Positions 11,901 to 21,408 of a stretch of 64,000 nucleotides of DNA are shown in pieces (the stretch's first letter is position 1; every line of letters starts with the position of its first letter). The DNA comes from Diacronema lutheri (lineage: Eukaryota; Haptophyta; Pavlovophyceae; Pavlovales; Pavlovaceae), in contig JAGTXO010000017.1 of NCBI GenBank assembly GCA_019448385.1, forward strand, positions 186,001-250,000. The letters run 5' to 3'. Both the position numbers and the translations under genes were made by a program. Under the pieces are notes generated by a model. The model searched no databases. It saw nothing but the letters and a program-made list of their open reading frames with translations, and had not been told where the DNA came from.

Positions 11901-14900
11901 TCGCCGCCGCCCGCAGCGGCGGCCGCGACGGCTGCGCGGCAGTCCACCGCGGCCGCGAGCCAAGCCGGACGCGGCGTTGGGTTTGCGATGACGTGCAGCT
12001 CGCCACCATCCGCCATCACGGGCTTGAAGAGCGCGAGCACGTCTGCGCGCAGCCGCTCGAACGCATCGTCATACCTGCGCGCCGGACAAGCGGGCGGGCG
12101 GGCGGGCGGGCGGGCGGGCGGGCGGGCGGGCGGGCGGGTGGGAAGCGCGGCGGGAAGCGGTGAGCACGGAAAGTGAATTACGAGGCGCGGCACAGCGTGC
12201 GCCCGCGGCCGCGGTGCGCCCAGCGCGCGGCACAGCGCGGCGCAGCGACGTGCGCATCGGCGAGCGGTGGGTGCGGTGGGTGCGATGGCGCAGCGACGTG
12301 CGCATCGGCGAGCGGTGGGTGCGGTGGGTGCGATGGCGCAGCGACGTGCGCATCGGCGAGCGGTGGGTGCGGTGGGTGCGATGGCGCAGCGACGTGCGCA
12401 TCGGCGAGCGGTGGGTGCGGTGGGTGCGATGGCGCAGCGACGTGCGCATCGGCGCGCGGTGGGTGCGGTGGGTGCGATGGCGCGCGGTGGGTGCGATGGC
12501 GAGCGGTGGGTGCGGTGGGTGCGATGGCGCGCGGTGGGTGCGATGGCGCGCGGTGGGTGCGATGGCGCGCGGTGGGTGCGATGGCGAGCGGTGGGTGCGG
12601 TGGGTGCGATGGCGCGCGGTGGGTGCGATGGCGCGCGGTGGGTGCGATGGCGAGCGGTGGGTGCGGTGGGTGCGATGGCGCGCGGTGGGTGCGATGGCGC
12701 GCGGTGGGTGCGATGGCGCGCGGTGGGTGCGATGGCGCGCGGTGGGTGCGATGGGTGCGATGGCGCGCGGTGGGTGCGATGGCGCGTGGTGGGTGCGATG
12801 GCGCGCGGTGGGCGCGAGGCCGTCGCGCGCACTTTTGGCGCGAGCCGCGCAGCGAGAACGTAGGCCTCGGCGCGACGCAGACTTCGACGGCCACGACGAC
12901 GTGCACGCCGCTGCCGATCTCCTTGGCGCCGGCGCCGTCCGCGGCCGCGGCGGCTGTTGCAACCCGCACCGATTCGAGCCGTCCCCTCTCCGCGGCGAGA
13001 ACGGTTTCGGCCGAGCCGCCGTGCTCGCGCAGCGCGGCGGCGGCGGCGCGGAGCGCGGGCAGCGCGCGCACGGTGCAGCCGCGCAGCATGCCAATGCCAA
13101 GGGCGTTGAGCGTCGCGCGAGCGAACGAGCCCTCGGGCAGGAGCAGGAGGGGCCCGCCGCCTAGCTGCGCGCGCAACGCGGCGAGCTGGCCGGCGGAGAA
13201 TAGGCGCACGCTCACAGCGGACACAGCCGCGAGCGCTTCATCCACGCGCCGCAGCCGCAGCCGGTCGAGCGCGCGCGCGCACTGCACCGCGTCAGCCGCG
13301 CCCGCGAAGACGAGTGGGCGAGGCGGCGCTGATGAATAGAGCGGCGTGCGAATCGCATAGAGCGCCTCGTCCGCGCCCGTGCGCCCGCCGCTCAGCACGA
13401 GCGCGTGCAACGCGCGCGGAGGCGACAAGGCGCTCGGCCACGCCGCGCTGTCGCCGCGCCGCGCGCGCGCGCCCGGCAGCGAGGCGCCGAGCGGCGCGCT
13501 CGGCGTGCTCGCGCGTGCCGCGGGCGACGCGCACGCGCGCCGTGCGCCGGCAGAGCGCGGGCGGTCGGGCGGCACGGGCACGCGCGGCGCAGCGCTCAGC
13601 GCGGACGCGCTGCACTCGACGCTGCCGGCCAAAGGGCCGAACACGCCGCCGCCCTCCCAGCCGCCGCTGCCACCGCGCGCGAGGGGCGGCGCGGACGGCA
13701 GCCATGCACGCGCGTGCGGTCGAAGGAGGCGATCGAGCGCAAGCGCCGACGGCAGCGGCGTGCACAGCGGCAGCAGCCCGCCCATGCCGCTTGCGGTCGC
13801 CTGCTCGCTCGCGAGCGCAACGCCAGCGGCGCCGGCGGTGCGCGCCCCGCCAGCGGCGTTCGCCGGCGCAGCCTGCGCGTCGAGCGCGCACACGTCGGCG
13901 CGCGCCGCTGCCTCGGCATCCGCGCCGCTCACGCCCATCGCCGTCGCGCTGCTCCGCCGCTCGCGCGCGAGCCGAGCGCCGTCCGCCGCGGCCATGGCCG
14001 CCGCCTGCCCGCTGCGCCGCGGCGCCCTCGCGCCCGCCGGCACCTGCCTCGGCAGTTGGGGCTGCTGCGTCGGCGCGAGCGCGAGCGCGTGTGGCACATC
14101 GCGCCCAAGCCTGAGCACTTCGGTCAAGTCAATCACGGCCGTGCCAAGGAGGTCCTCGTCGTCGCTGCCTCCGCGCATGGCCCCAGTGCGCGCCGCGCCA
14201 GGGCTCGCGCGCCAGCGCGCTTCGCCGGGGCCGCCGCCGTCGGCGCCGTCGTCGTCAGCGCCCGCGCGATGCGGTCGCTTGGCGGCGGGCGAGGCGCTGC
14301 GGCTGCGCGCGTGGACGCTTCCCGCCCATTCGGTGATCGCTGTCAGTGTGAGGCACAGCTCGCACGCCGTGTCTTCCACTCCAGAGTCCGCGTCGTCCGC
14401 GCGCCCGCTCACGCCGCCGCCGATCGGCGCGTGCACGAGCCGAGCGCCGTCCGACTCCGACGCACCGTCCTGATCGGACGCATTGCCGTCGTCCTCGTAG
14501 TCAGTGCCCGTCTCGCTGTCGCTGCCGTCGTCGTCGCCACCGCCCGCATGGGCGCCAAGCCCGCCGTCGCCACCGCCGCTGCCGGGCACGCGCACGCCGG
14601 CGTGCTCGCCGCCCGTCGGCCAGCCGCCGCTCGCCGCGGCAAGAGCCGCGTCGTCGACGGCGGTCGCAAAGTCGACATCTGCCCACCACTCGTCAAAGCC
14701 AAGCACGTCGCCATCTGCTCCGCCGCCCTCCGCACCGCCGCCCTCGCCGCCGTCGGCGCCGCCGTCGCCGAGTGGAGCGCCGTCGGGCAGCAGCCGGAGC
14801 ACAACCTCGTACCCGCAGCCATCCTCGAGCCCGCGCCCGCTCGCGCTGATTCGGCCGCGCAGCTCTGCCTCGCGCGCGACGCCCGCCTTGACCAGCTCGG

Positions 14901-17900
14901 CAATCAACGCCACGCGCACAGCGCGCGCGCGCGCGAACGTGAGGCTGATCGCCGCGCGGCGCGCGGCGAGCGCAACGCTCGCCATGCGCACCAGGCTCGA
15001 CCCGGCGTCGCCATCGCCGGGCGCGCCCGCGCGCCCGTAGTCGCGCAGCGCGCCGGTCGGCGATCGGGGCGGCGTCGGGCGCTGCGCCTCGAGCAGGTCG
15101 GCGGGCGCATGCACCTCAACTTGCGCACGCAGCGCGCGGCCAGCCGAGGCGCCGATGGCGACGGCGGCGTCGGCGGCGGCGGCGAATGCCGCGCCCAGCT
15201 GCCGAATGAGCGCCGCTGCCGCTCGAGGGTTGTCCACGTCGACGGAGCGCGCGCAGAAGCCGATAGGTACGCGCAGCGCGAGTGCGGGCGCGAACGGGCT
15301 CGGGCGCGATTCGCGCGCGCCGCGCGGCGCGCGAAACGCGCCCGCCACCGCGCCCGCCGCCAAACCCGCGCCCGCCGCCAAACCCGCGCCCGCCGCCAAC
15401 CCCGCGCCCGCCGCCGAGCCCGCCGCCATGCCGGCCACGCCGTACTCGGCGAGGAACGCGACGCCATCGCACGCGTCGCCGAGCGAGCGTGCCGCGCCCG
15501 CGAGCGGCTCGGCGAGCGCGGCGGCGTGTGCGGCGTGCGCGACGGCCGCGGCACATTGCGCGGGTGAGCGTAGTCGCACAAAGACCGCCGATCGATCGCC
15601 GCCGCGCGACGCGCCGAGGGGCATGGCGACAAGCTGAGGCAGCTCGCCATTGTCACCCGGCGGCGCGCGCTCCGCACCGTGCTCGCCGCTCGCCGCCAAG
15701 CGGACGCGCCCGCCGGCAAGCGTCACGATGCGCTGGCGCAGCGCATCGACGACGGCTATGGCGCGCTGCTCCGCCAGCTCGAGCGCGAGCGTGCCGTCGT
15801 CCTCCGCGCCACCGTGCATGCCGCCACCACCACCGCCGCGCGTGGCCGCCGTCGTGCGCGCGGGCGCGTGCGGCCCTGTCAACGCGGACAGGGCATCGTC
15901 CAGACCCACCGTGACGCCAATCACCGCGCTCAGCCCGACGGCGTCCGCGCCCGCGCACGCGCACAGCTCGGCATGCACGGCGAGGAGGGCAGCGGCGAGC
16001 GCATCAAGCGATGCGCGCGCCGAGCCGCCAGAAATGGCCGCGCCGCCGCTGCCGGCCGCGCCGCCATCGTCGCCTGCAAACGTCGCGCGCCCGCGCTCGA
16101 AGGCGATCGACCGTGCCGCGCCGCTCAGCGCGAGCGCGCGGTGCGGCAGCGTGCGCGGGAGCGGCAGAAGAAGCGCCAAGCCGCGCTCGCACGACGTGTC
16201 CGCGTCCACGTCCGCCGCGAGCAGCGCGGCCGCGCGCGCGGCCGCCGCCGGCGCCAGTCGCGCGAGCGACGCGCCGTAGCCATCCGCGGGCGCGGAGCCG
16301 GCCAGCGCGCGCCGCAGCTGCGGCGCCGTCGGCGGCGCCTGCGGCGTGACCGCGCGCGCCGCGCCAAGGCGCCGGCGCGCGCTGCGCGGCGTGGCGCGCG
16401 CGCTCGCGCTCGGCGGCGCGGGCGCAAGCCGCGCGGCGCCGCGCGCTGCCGCCGCGGAGATGCGCTCTGGTGCCGCCGCCGCCGCCGACGGCGCGCCCGA
16501 TCGCTCAAGCGCGCGCAGCAGCGCCTCGCGCGCCGCCGACCCGAAGCCCAGCGGCACGCGCACGCTCAGGGCGAGTGGGTATTCAAACTGCTTGGCACGC
16601 ATATTGAGCGCGGTGCTTGCGCGCGCGACCTCGAGGCCGGCGAGCGTCGCCGTCAGCCGCAAATGCGTCCGGTCGCGCGCGAAGTGTACCGCGCTCCCAC
16701 CCGCGCCGGCCGCTGGCGCACACGCGCCGCCGGCGTCGGCGCCGACGCCACCGACACCGACGCCGCCCTGGTAGCGGAAGATCTCGACGGAGCTCACCGA
16801 GATGAGCAGCTCGAAGAGCCCGCGCTCGAGCGGCGAAGGCGCCGACGCCATCAGCGCACCGGGGCCAAAGGTACCCGCGGCGGCGCGTCCGCCCGCACTG
16901 CGTACCGCCGCCCCGTGGCTCGCGCAATCCGCGCACGGCCCGCCGCAGTCGCCGTGAGAGAGCGACGGCGGCCCGGCAAGCGTCGAGGGCACGCGCGCGG
17001 GCAGCGACGCGCTGCTCAGCGCCGACGCCGCGCATGGCGCGTCGTCCGCCTTCACGCCGCGCGGCTCGCCGAGCAGCGCGTCGGGCGGCAGCGCGCGCAG
17101 CGCGGCGGCGAGCGCCGCGGTGGCCTCGTCGTCCGATGGGACGATCGAATCGCCGCCGAGGAAGGCGGGCAGGCGAGCTTCGGGCAGCTCGAGCGCCTGC
17201 GCGGCGCAGGCAGGCGCGCGGCAGCGCGCGGCGGCAGCCGCGATGCGCCCGGCCCGGGCGGGAGAGAGCGCGCGCGCCGCGCGAGACAGCGTGTGGGCGT
17301 TTGGCGCGCGCGCGTGTGGCGCACCTCCGCTCGTCCCGCGCGGCGCGCTGGCGCGCGCGCCATCGCAGCTGCGCACCTCGCACAGCTCGAAGACGGTCGT
17401 GCAGAGACGCGCCACGCCCGCCACCGCGCCGCCAAAGAGCTCGGCGAGCGCGCGCGGCGCGAGCGGCTGGCCGGCGGCGAGGGCAAACGGCGGCGCGCGC
17501 CACACCGCGAGCGTGCAGACGACGGCAGGGCACAAGTGCGCGGCGGCGCGCGCGAGGCGCGCGTGGATGGCAAGCAGCCTCGACGCCTCGCCCGCCGCGT
17601 ATGGCGCGGGCAGCCCGTGCAGGTCGACGACGATCGCGAGCCGAACGAGCCGGTCAGAGCGCGTCGACCACTCGTCCGCGATTGCCTCGGCGAGCAGCCG
17701 GTGCGCCACGCCGGCGCTCACGTGCCACTCGTCGCCACGCGAACGCCAGCGCGTCGAATCGCGCGCGAACGGCGCGAGCACCAGCACGCGATCGCCGCGC
17801 CGCGTCGGCGCCGGCAGCAGGCAGATTGGCAGGGCGCCGGCCGCGGACGTGTGCAGCGCGAGCGCGGACGCGCTCGCCTCACGGTTCGCTTCGCGCCAAC

Positions 17901-18267
17901 CGAGGGCGGCGCCGAGCAGCGCGGCTGCTCGAGACACGTCGAAGCTCGCGGCGGCGAGGTAGCGCAGCATCGATGTCTCACCGAGCCCGGCCGCACGCAG
18001 CCGCGCCTCGCCGCCGGCGCTGCGCGCGACCGCAGCGAGCGCGTGGCCGTGCGCGGCGCGCAGCTCCGCGAGGGATGGCGCAGCTGCCGGCCGCAACTGC
18101 GCAGCGACACGGCGAGTGACACGCGGCGGCGCGGCGGCGCGAGGGGCAGGGCCGCGCGCGTCAGCCCCGCACCACGAGGCGAACACGTTCCGTTGGACAC
18201 AGGCGCACGCACCATCGTTGGGCGTGAGAGACTGTGAAGTGCTCACTAATCGAGGCATAACGGTCAT
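4049..18267 (-). CDS. Giant multidomain protein: CRAL-TRIO / Rdx-like / two cNMP-binding domains / phosphagen-kinase-like
   Basis: Exons (transcript order): 18267-12860, 12074-8134, 7974-7569, 7250-6460, 6228-5882, 5676-5039, 4595-4049. All six introns can be read as GT-AG, every phase matches, and the sum (12,078 nt) gives about 4025 aa. Residues 100-300 resemble CRAL-TRIO/Sec14 (MLRYLAAASFDVSRA; VVDLHGL). About 1500 largely unrecognised residues follow, with a C2-like fragment (DDEDLLGTAVIDLTE). An Rdx (SelW/SelT) fold spans the first intron. After a very low-complexity region come two PKA-R-type cyclic-nucleotide domains, then a phosphagen kinase (about 3620-4010). The exon carrying the end of the second cNMP domain also carries the start of the kinase and has no internal Met, which argues for real fusion. 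Weakest points: the 785-bp intron 12075-12859 (weak donor) and the start, only 4 bp from the upstream gene's stop. Alternatively, the CRAL-TRIO part is a separate gene. Confidence 0.6.
6215..8290 (-). other. Tandem cyclic-nucleotide-binding domains of the giant gene
   Basis: Domain 1 runs from LLSRLPLEQREACARAL through FYLIDEG (intron 7975-8133) to FGELALLYNTPRAATV, a canonical phosphate-binding cassette of PKA-R/PKG type. Domain 2 starts IPLFASLDETARA, crosses intron 7251-7568 at GDTGEMVDRM/YILESG, then carries a low-complexity insert of about 190 residues (Ala runs, a Gly/Asn-rich stretch, DDDDE) before KPGDYFGELALISDRPRAAG. It closes across intron 6229-6459 as FERLCG/PLLELLRSNAQLY, the usual C-terminal helix. 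The insert lies between the early beta strands and the cassette, where loops vary. cAMP or cGMP preference cannot be told. Confidence 0.85.
8640..8905. repeat. 66-bp in-frame tandem repeat, about 4 copies
   Basis: Four near-identical 66-bp units inside exon 2 of the giant gene. Being a multiple of three, the array adds a repeated 22-residue block (minus frame, beginning VAASGESSARHPAG) without breaking the frame. Units differ by single bases (Ala/Val alternation), which suggests recent expansion. Confidence 0.9.
9474..9545. repeat. CTG/CAG tract coding a poly-Gln stretch
   Basis: Imperfect CTG triplets on the + strand. In the minus-strand coding frame they give Gln runs broken by Ser, Pro and Thr (QQQSQPQQQTQPQQ). 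This is a low-complexity segment between the Rdx-like and cNMP domains. Confidence 0.85.
12089..12138. repeat. Tetranucleotide GGGC repeat
   Basis: About twelve copies of GGGC/GCCC just inside the 3' end of the proposed intron 12075-12859. On the transcript strand it reads as C-rich GCCC units immediately upstream of the acceptor, so it may serve as the pyrimidine tract. Confidence 0.85.
12244..12830. repeat. Compound minisatellite: 48-bp units then 19-bp units
   Basis: Five head-to-tail 48-bp units (12244 to about 12483) grade into many copies of a 19-bp unit (core GGTGGGTGCGATGGC) to about 12830. Because 19 is not a multiple of three, each frame cycles through the same short peptides; long open frames here on both strands are by-products. 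The array falls inside the proposed intron of the giant gene. Confidence 0.85.
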
Positions 18268-18270
18268 CAC

Positions 18271-19443
18271 TCATCCCCTTTCGCCTCGTGCGGCGCGGCC
18301 CTCCTGCCCCTGCCCCTGCGCCGCGCCCGCGCCCCACCGGGCCCTCGAAGATCGCAATCGCTTCGCCTTCGCGTGCGGATGCCCCGACGCCGTCCAAAAA
18401 GGCGCCGCGCGCGCCATGGTGAACGCGCGCACGACGCGCGTGATCCACGGGACGTAGTAACTCACGCGCGTGTACACGCCCGGGAAGTGGCGCGTCGAGC
18501 ACGACACGCCCCACGAGACGATCCCGAGCTGCACGTGCGCGCCGCTGCCGCTGCCGCTGGCCGCGCCACCGTCGTCGGCGCCTGCATCTGCGCGCGCCGC
18601 GCCGCGGCCATCCGTCGGCTCAGCAGCGGGTGAGAGCGCGAGGCCAAGCCAGCCGCTCCTGCGCGCGCGCGCCAGCGGCTCGCCGGCGCCCACGCGCGCG
18701 AAGAGCGGCCCGCCCGAATCGCCCTCGCACGAGTCAGAGCGACCGCGCGGCGCTCGGAACCGTGGCCCCGCACTGCCCGCGCAAAGCATCGAGTCAGCGG
18801 CGTAGCGCGGTCGGATGCGCGCGCGCAGCGGCTCGTACACGCGCGCGCACAGCCGCTCGGAGAGTACGGGTACGCGTACGAGCAGTGGCACGGGTGAGAA
18901 GGCGCCGCGCGCGGCGTCGGTCGCGCCCCACCCGGCGACCGACGCGAAGCCCGCGGAGGCGGGCTGCTTGAGCAGCGCGCTCGCGCGGCCGTCGTCGAGC
19001 CGGATCGCTCCACCCGCCCGATTCGCGCACGGCGGCTCGACGCTGAGGCGGAGCAGCGCGATGTCATGCGCCTGCGTCGCGGCGTCATACCGCGGGTGCG
19101 TCGCGACGGCGTCGACGCGCACGTTGGCAGAGCACGCCGACTCGGAGCGCGCGGGGCGCGAGATATTGTGCCGGTGCACCGACAGCTTGAACACCGACGA
19201 GCGGTTCGCCACGCAGTGCGCGCACGTGAGCGCGACGCGCGGGTGGATGAGCGACGCGCCGCAGCTAATGTCGTACGCCAAGCCGCCGGCCTCGCGCTCA
19301 GCAAGGACCAGAAGCCACGGGAGCTCGAACGGCGCGACCGCCTCGCCACCGATGATCAGCCGCCTTCGCGCCGCGCGGTGCCGTGGCAGAAGCGCCACCG
19401 CGAGCAGCACCGCCGCGTTGGCGCGAGCAGCACCGCCGCGCAT
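18271..19443 (-). CDS. Secreted trypsin-like serine protease (peptidase S1)
   Basis: 390 aa, single exon. The start at 19443 (MRGGAARANAAVLLAVALL) gives a hydrophobic signal peptide, then a likely activation site at RRR/LIIGGEAV. The triad is visible: His in LTCAHCVA, Asp in HDIALLRL, Ser in CEGDSGGPLF, and SWGVSC near the end. An insert of about 40 Gly/Ala-rich residues precedes the last strand. A basic tail of about 50 residues follows PGVYTRVSYYVPWITRVV. AT-rich TTTAAATTT lies 22-32 bp upstream of the ATG, an AT island in very GC-rich DNA. Its stop codon is 4 bp from the proposed start of the giant gene on the same strand, which is tight for two separate transcripts. Target substrates are unknown. 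Confidence 0.85.
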   Translation of the reverse strand: MRGGAARANAAVLLAVALLPRHRAARRRLIIGGEAVAPFELPWLLVLAEREAGGLAYDISCGASLIHPRVALTCAHCVANRSSVFKLSVHRHNISRPARSESACSANVRVDAVATHPRYDAATQAHDIALLRLSVEPPCANRAGGAIRLDDGRASALLKQPASAGFASVAGWGATDAARGAFSPVPLLVRVPVLSERLCARVYEPLRARIRPRYAADSMLCAGSAGPRFRAPRGRSDSCEGDSGGPLFARVGAGEPLARARRSGWLGLALSPAAEPTDGRGAARADAGADDGGAASGSGSGAHVQLGIVSWGVSCSTRHFPGVYTRVSYYVPWITRVVRAFTMARAAPFWTASGHPHAKAKRLRSSRARWGAGAAQGQGQEGRAARGERG

Positions 19444-19464
19444 GACTGCGTCGAGTACTCTCAG

Positions 19465-19475
19465 ATTTAAATTTT
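19465..19475 (-). promoter_or_regulatory. AT-rich TATA-like element upstream of the protease gene
   Basis: ATTTAAATTTT about 22-32 bp before the protease ATG, the only strong AT island nearby. A core-promoter role is inferred from position only. Confidence 0.3.
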
Positions 19476-19498
19476 CGAACGCGTCTTTGCCGCGCTCC

Positions 19499-20590
19499 TC
19501 ACAGTCGACGCCTCCCTCTCCGCCTCGGCCGCCTCGGGCCGTCTTCGCGGCTGCCACGGCCAGGGTTGGCGGCCTCGCCCTCCGCGCACGTGCCCCACTC
19601 GGCGCGCAGCCTGCCGCGCGCGACGAGCTCGCGCAGCGCCTCGACCTGCGCGCTGAAATTGTGCATCGGGACACCGCCCGCAACGGCGAGCACGTCGCGC
19701 TGCAGCTGGAAGTCAGCCTGCGCGCGCTCGTGCCCGTAGCAATTCTCGTAGTAGTGGTAGCACAGCCCCTCGCACTTTCCGTTTGAGAACCCAAACAGCG
19801 TCGTCTCGTTGCACAGCGACAGCGCGAGCGCGATGGCGGCCATGCCCGTCGACGGCGCGAGCTGCCGCTTGCCTTTGAAAAACGCTTTCTGATAACGATA
19901 CAGGAGGAGCGGGTTGAGCATGTGCGCACCGGCGCGCAGCGCCGGGTCGAGCGTCGTGCGCAGCGTCCGCGCCGAGCAGCGGCCGACCGCCGGGATGATG
20001 CAGTAGAAGGCGACGTGCGGCAACCTCGGCGCGGCCGACATGTCCGCGGCGAGGCCCGCGCCAGCGGGCGGCGCGAGGTAGCGGCGCGGGTAATACTTGT
20101 AGTTCGAGTACACCTCGACGTTCATCACGCGCCACGTCGTCCGCCGCCCGAGGTCAGCGCGCCACGCGTCCCGGCCGCGTAGCACGCCCGTCGCGCGCGG
20201 CGAGACGCGGTCGCCGTCCGGCGCGCCATTGATGCGGAACACCGCGTCGTGCGCGTCGATCTTCGCGCCGAGCGTCGCGCCGATCAGATTTGCGCTCGCG
20301 CCAACCACCGCGCATGAGCGGTATGCGCACACGTCGGGATCGCGCGCCGCGCGGAAGACGTCGCGCATGCCGCGCTCGGCGCACACCTGCCGCATGCCAA
20401 ACGGCGGCTTGCGCTCGCACAGCTGCGCGGGCGGCGCGTGCTGCACAAACGGGTCGGAGCGACATACGCGACGCCGCGGCGGCGGCGACTTCCCGGACGA
20501 CGGCGCGCCGTCCGTGCTCGCGCCCGCCGCGGCGGCCAGCGCGAGCCAGATCATATGCGTGCCGAGTGCACCGAAAGCTCCGAACTTCAT
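19499..20590 (-). CDS. GT29-family sialyltransferase-like protein
   Basis: 363 aa, single exon, with a hydrophobic N-terminus typical of a Golgi type II anchor or signal peptide. All sialyl motifs are recognisable: the L motif (CAVVGASANLIG...AHDAVFRIN), the S motif (PSTGMAAIALALSLC then LFGFSNG), motif III (HYYEN) and a VS-like His-phe (VPMHNFSAQVEAL). It would transfer sialic acid or a related keto-acid sugar from a CMP donor to glycoconjugates in the Golgi. The donor and acceptor in this organism are unknown. The C-terminus ends in a basic, low-complexity tail. Confidence 0.85.
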   Translation of the reverse strand: MKFGAFGALGTHMIWLALAAAAGASTDGAPSSGKSPPPRRRVCRSDPFVQHAPPAQLCERKPPFGMRQVCAERGMRDVFRAARDPDVCAYRSCAVVGASANLIGATLGAKIDAHDAVFRINGAPDGDRVSPRATGVLRGRDAWRADLGRRTTWRVMNVEVYSNYKYYPRRYLAPPAGAGLAADMSAAPRLPHVAFYCIIPAVGRCSARTLRTTLDPALRAGAHMLNPLLLYRYQKAFFKGKRQLAPSTGMAAIALALSLCNETTLFGFSNGKCEGLCYHYYENCYGHERAQADFQLQRDVLAVAGGVPMHNFSAQVEALRELVARGRLRAEWGTCAEGEAANPGRGSREDGPRRPRRRGRRRL

Positions 20591-20746
20591 TCACGTTACG
20601 TTTTCAGTGTCTTTTTGGACTGTCCGGACGGTGCGTCGTGCGCGTGAGAACTGAGAAGACGGCGCGTCGGTGACTCGGTGGCGCGCCCGCCGAAGCGCTA
20701 CGGCGCGATCCCCAACCCCGGAGCAGGGGGGGCGCTACACGCCCGC

Positions 20747-21355
20747 TCAGTCGCCATCCCGCGCCGCCGGCAGCCGCACTTCCGCGCAGATGGCGCGCGG
20801 GATTTTGACGAGCCGGCCCGTCCGGTTGAGCACGACGTGCGCGCCGTCGCGCGAGTGGAGCGCGCCCTCGAAGCGCGTCTTGCCCTTGTGCGGCTCGCTC
20901 GTGGTAATCGTTACGTCAAACCCTTTGAACACCTCGAACTCGATATCGCGCGTGAGCACGTCGGGCGCGCCCGGCGTGCCGACCTCGAGCTCAAACTCAC
21001 CGGGCGGCAGGTCGGCCGCGCCGGCCTCCTCCTCCGCGTCGAGCCAAGCGGAGAGCGCGAAGTTGAGGTCCTGGATCTCCTGCGACGAAGCGCTCGATCC
21101 CACCTCGACGCACAGCCGCGGTGCCGCCCACGCGCATCCGACCAGCTCGACGCCCAGCTCGGCCGCTGCGCCTGCCGCGACCACGCCAAACCGTGACAGG
21201 AACGCGTCGTGCGCCGGCGCGCTGCTCGCGACGGGGCGGCTGCGGACGGCGAACGACGGCGGCGCGCGCGCGCGCGCCGCGGGCGCGCGTGCGCACGCCG
21301 CCGCCCTCGCCTGCGTCCACAGCAGCGCCGCGAGCACCGCGCGGCGGACGGCCAT
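20747..21355 (-). CDS. RimP-like ribosome maturation factor, probably organelle-targeted
   Basis: 202 aa. After an Ala/Arg-rich leader of about 50 residues (MAVRRAVLAALLWTQARAAA), the sequence follows bacterial RimP: LGVELVGCAW, the LSAWLD helix, FELEVGTPG in place of LEVSSPG, and RDIEFEVFKG followed by GKTRFEGAL. Bacterial RimP helps 30S subunit assembly, so this copy most likely serves plastid or mitochondrial ribosomes; the leader fits plastid targeting. It is divergently transcribed from a mitochondrial carrier with only 53 bp between start codons. Confidence 0.7.
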   Translation of the reverse strand: MAVRRAVLAALLWTQARAAACARAPAARARAPPSFAVRSRPVASSAPAHDAFLSRFGVVAAGAAAELGVELVGCAWAAPRLCVEVGSSASSQEIQDLNFALSAWLDAEEEAGAADLPPGEFELEVGTPGAPDVLTRDIEFEVFKGFDVTITTSEPHKGKTRFEGALHSRDGAHVVLNRTGRLVKIPRAICAEVRLPAARDGD

Positions 21356-21408
21356 CGTGCACGTGGCAATTCAGAATGGAGGACCATACCGTCGGCGAGC
21401 GCTAGATC
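21356..21408. promoter_or_regulatory. 53-bp divergent start-to-start interval
   Basis: Holds both 5' ends of the RimP-like gene (-) and the first carrier gene (+). It is less GC-rich than its surroundings (GGCAATTCAGAATGGAGGAC). Any promoter must be shared or lie within the genes. Confidence 0.4.

Noticed and set aside
12864-12866. GC donor (GAG/GCCTAC) for the 785-bp intron
   Set aside because: A GT donor six bases on (12859-12858) keeps the same phase and is preferred, though GC donors occur in this genome.
11450-12910. Selenoprotein of SelT/SelW type
   Set aside because: The expected Sec position reads Pro and no in-frame TGA exists; no SECIS-like search is possible by eye.
12160-13339. 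Long + strand open frames over the minisatellite
   Set aside because: They are produced by 48- and 19-bp repeats without stops in any frame and by the antisense of a real gene; no family resemblance.
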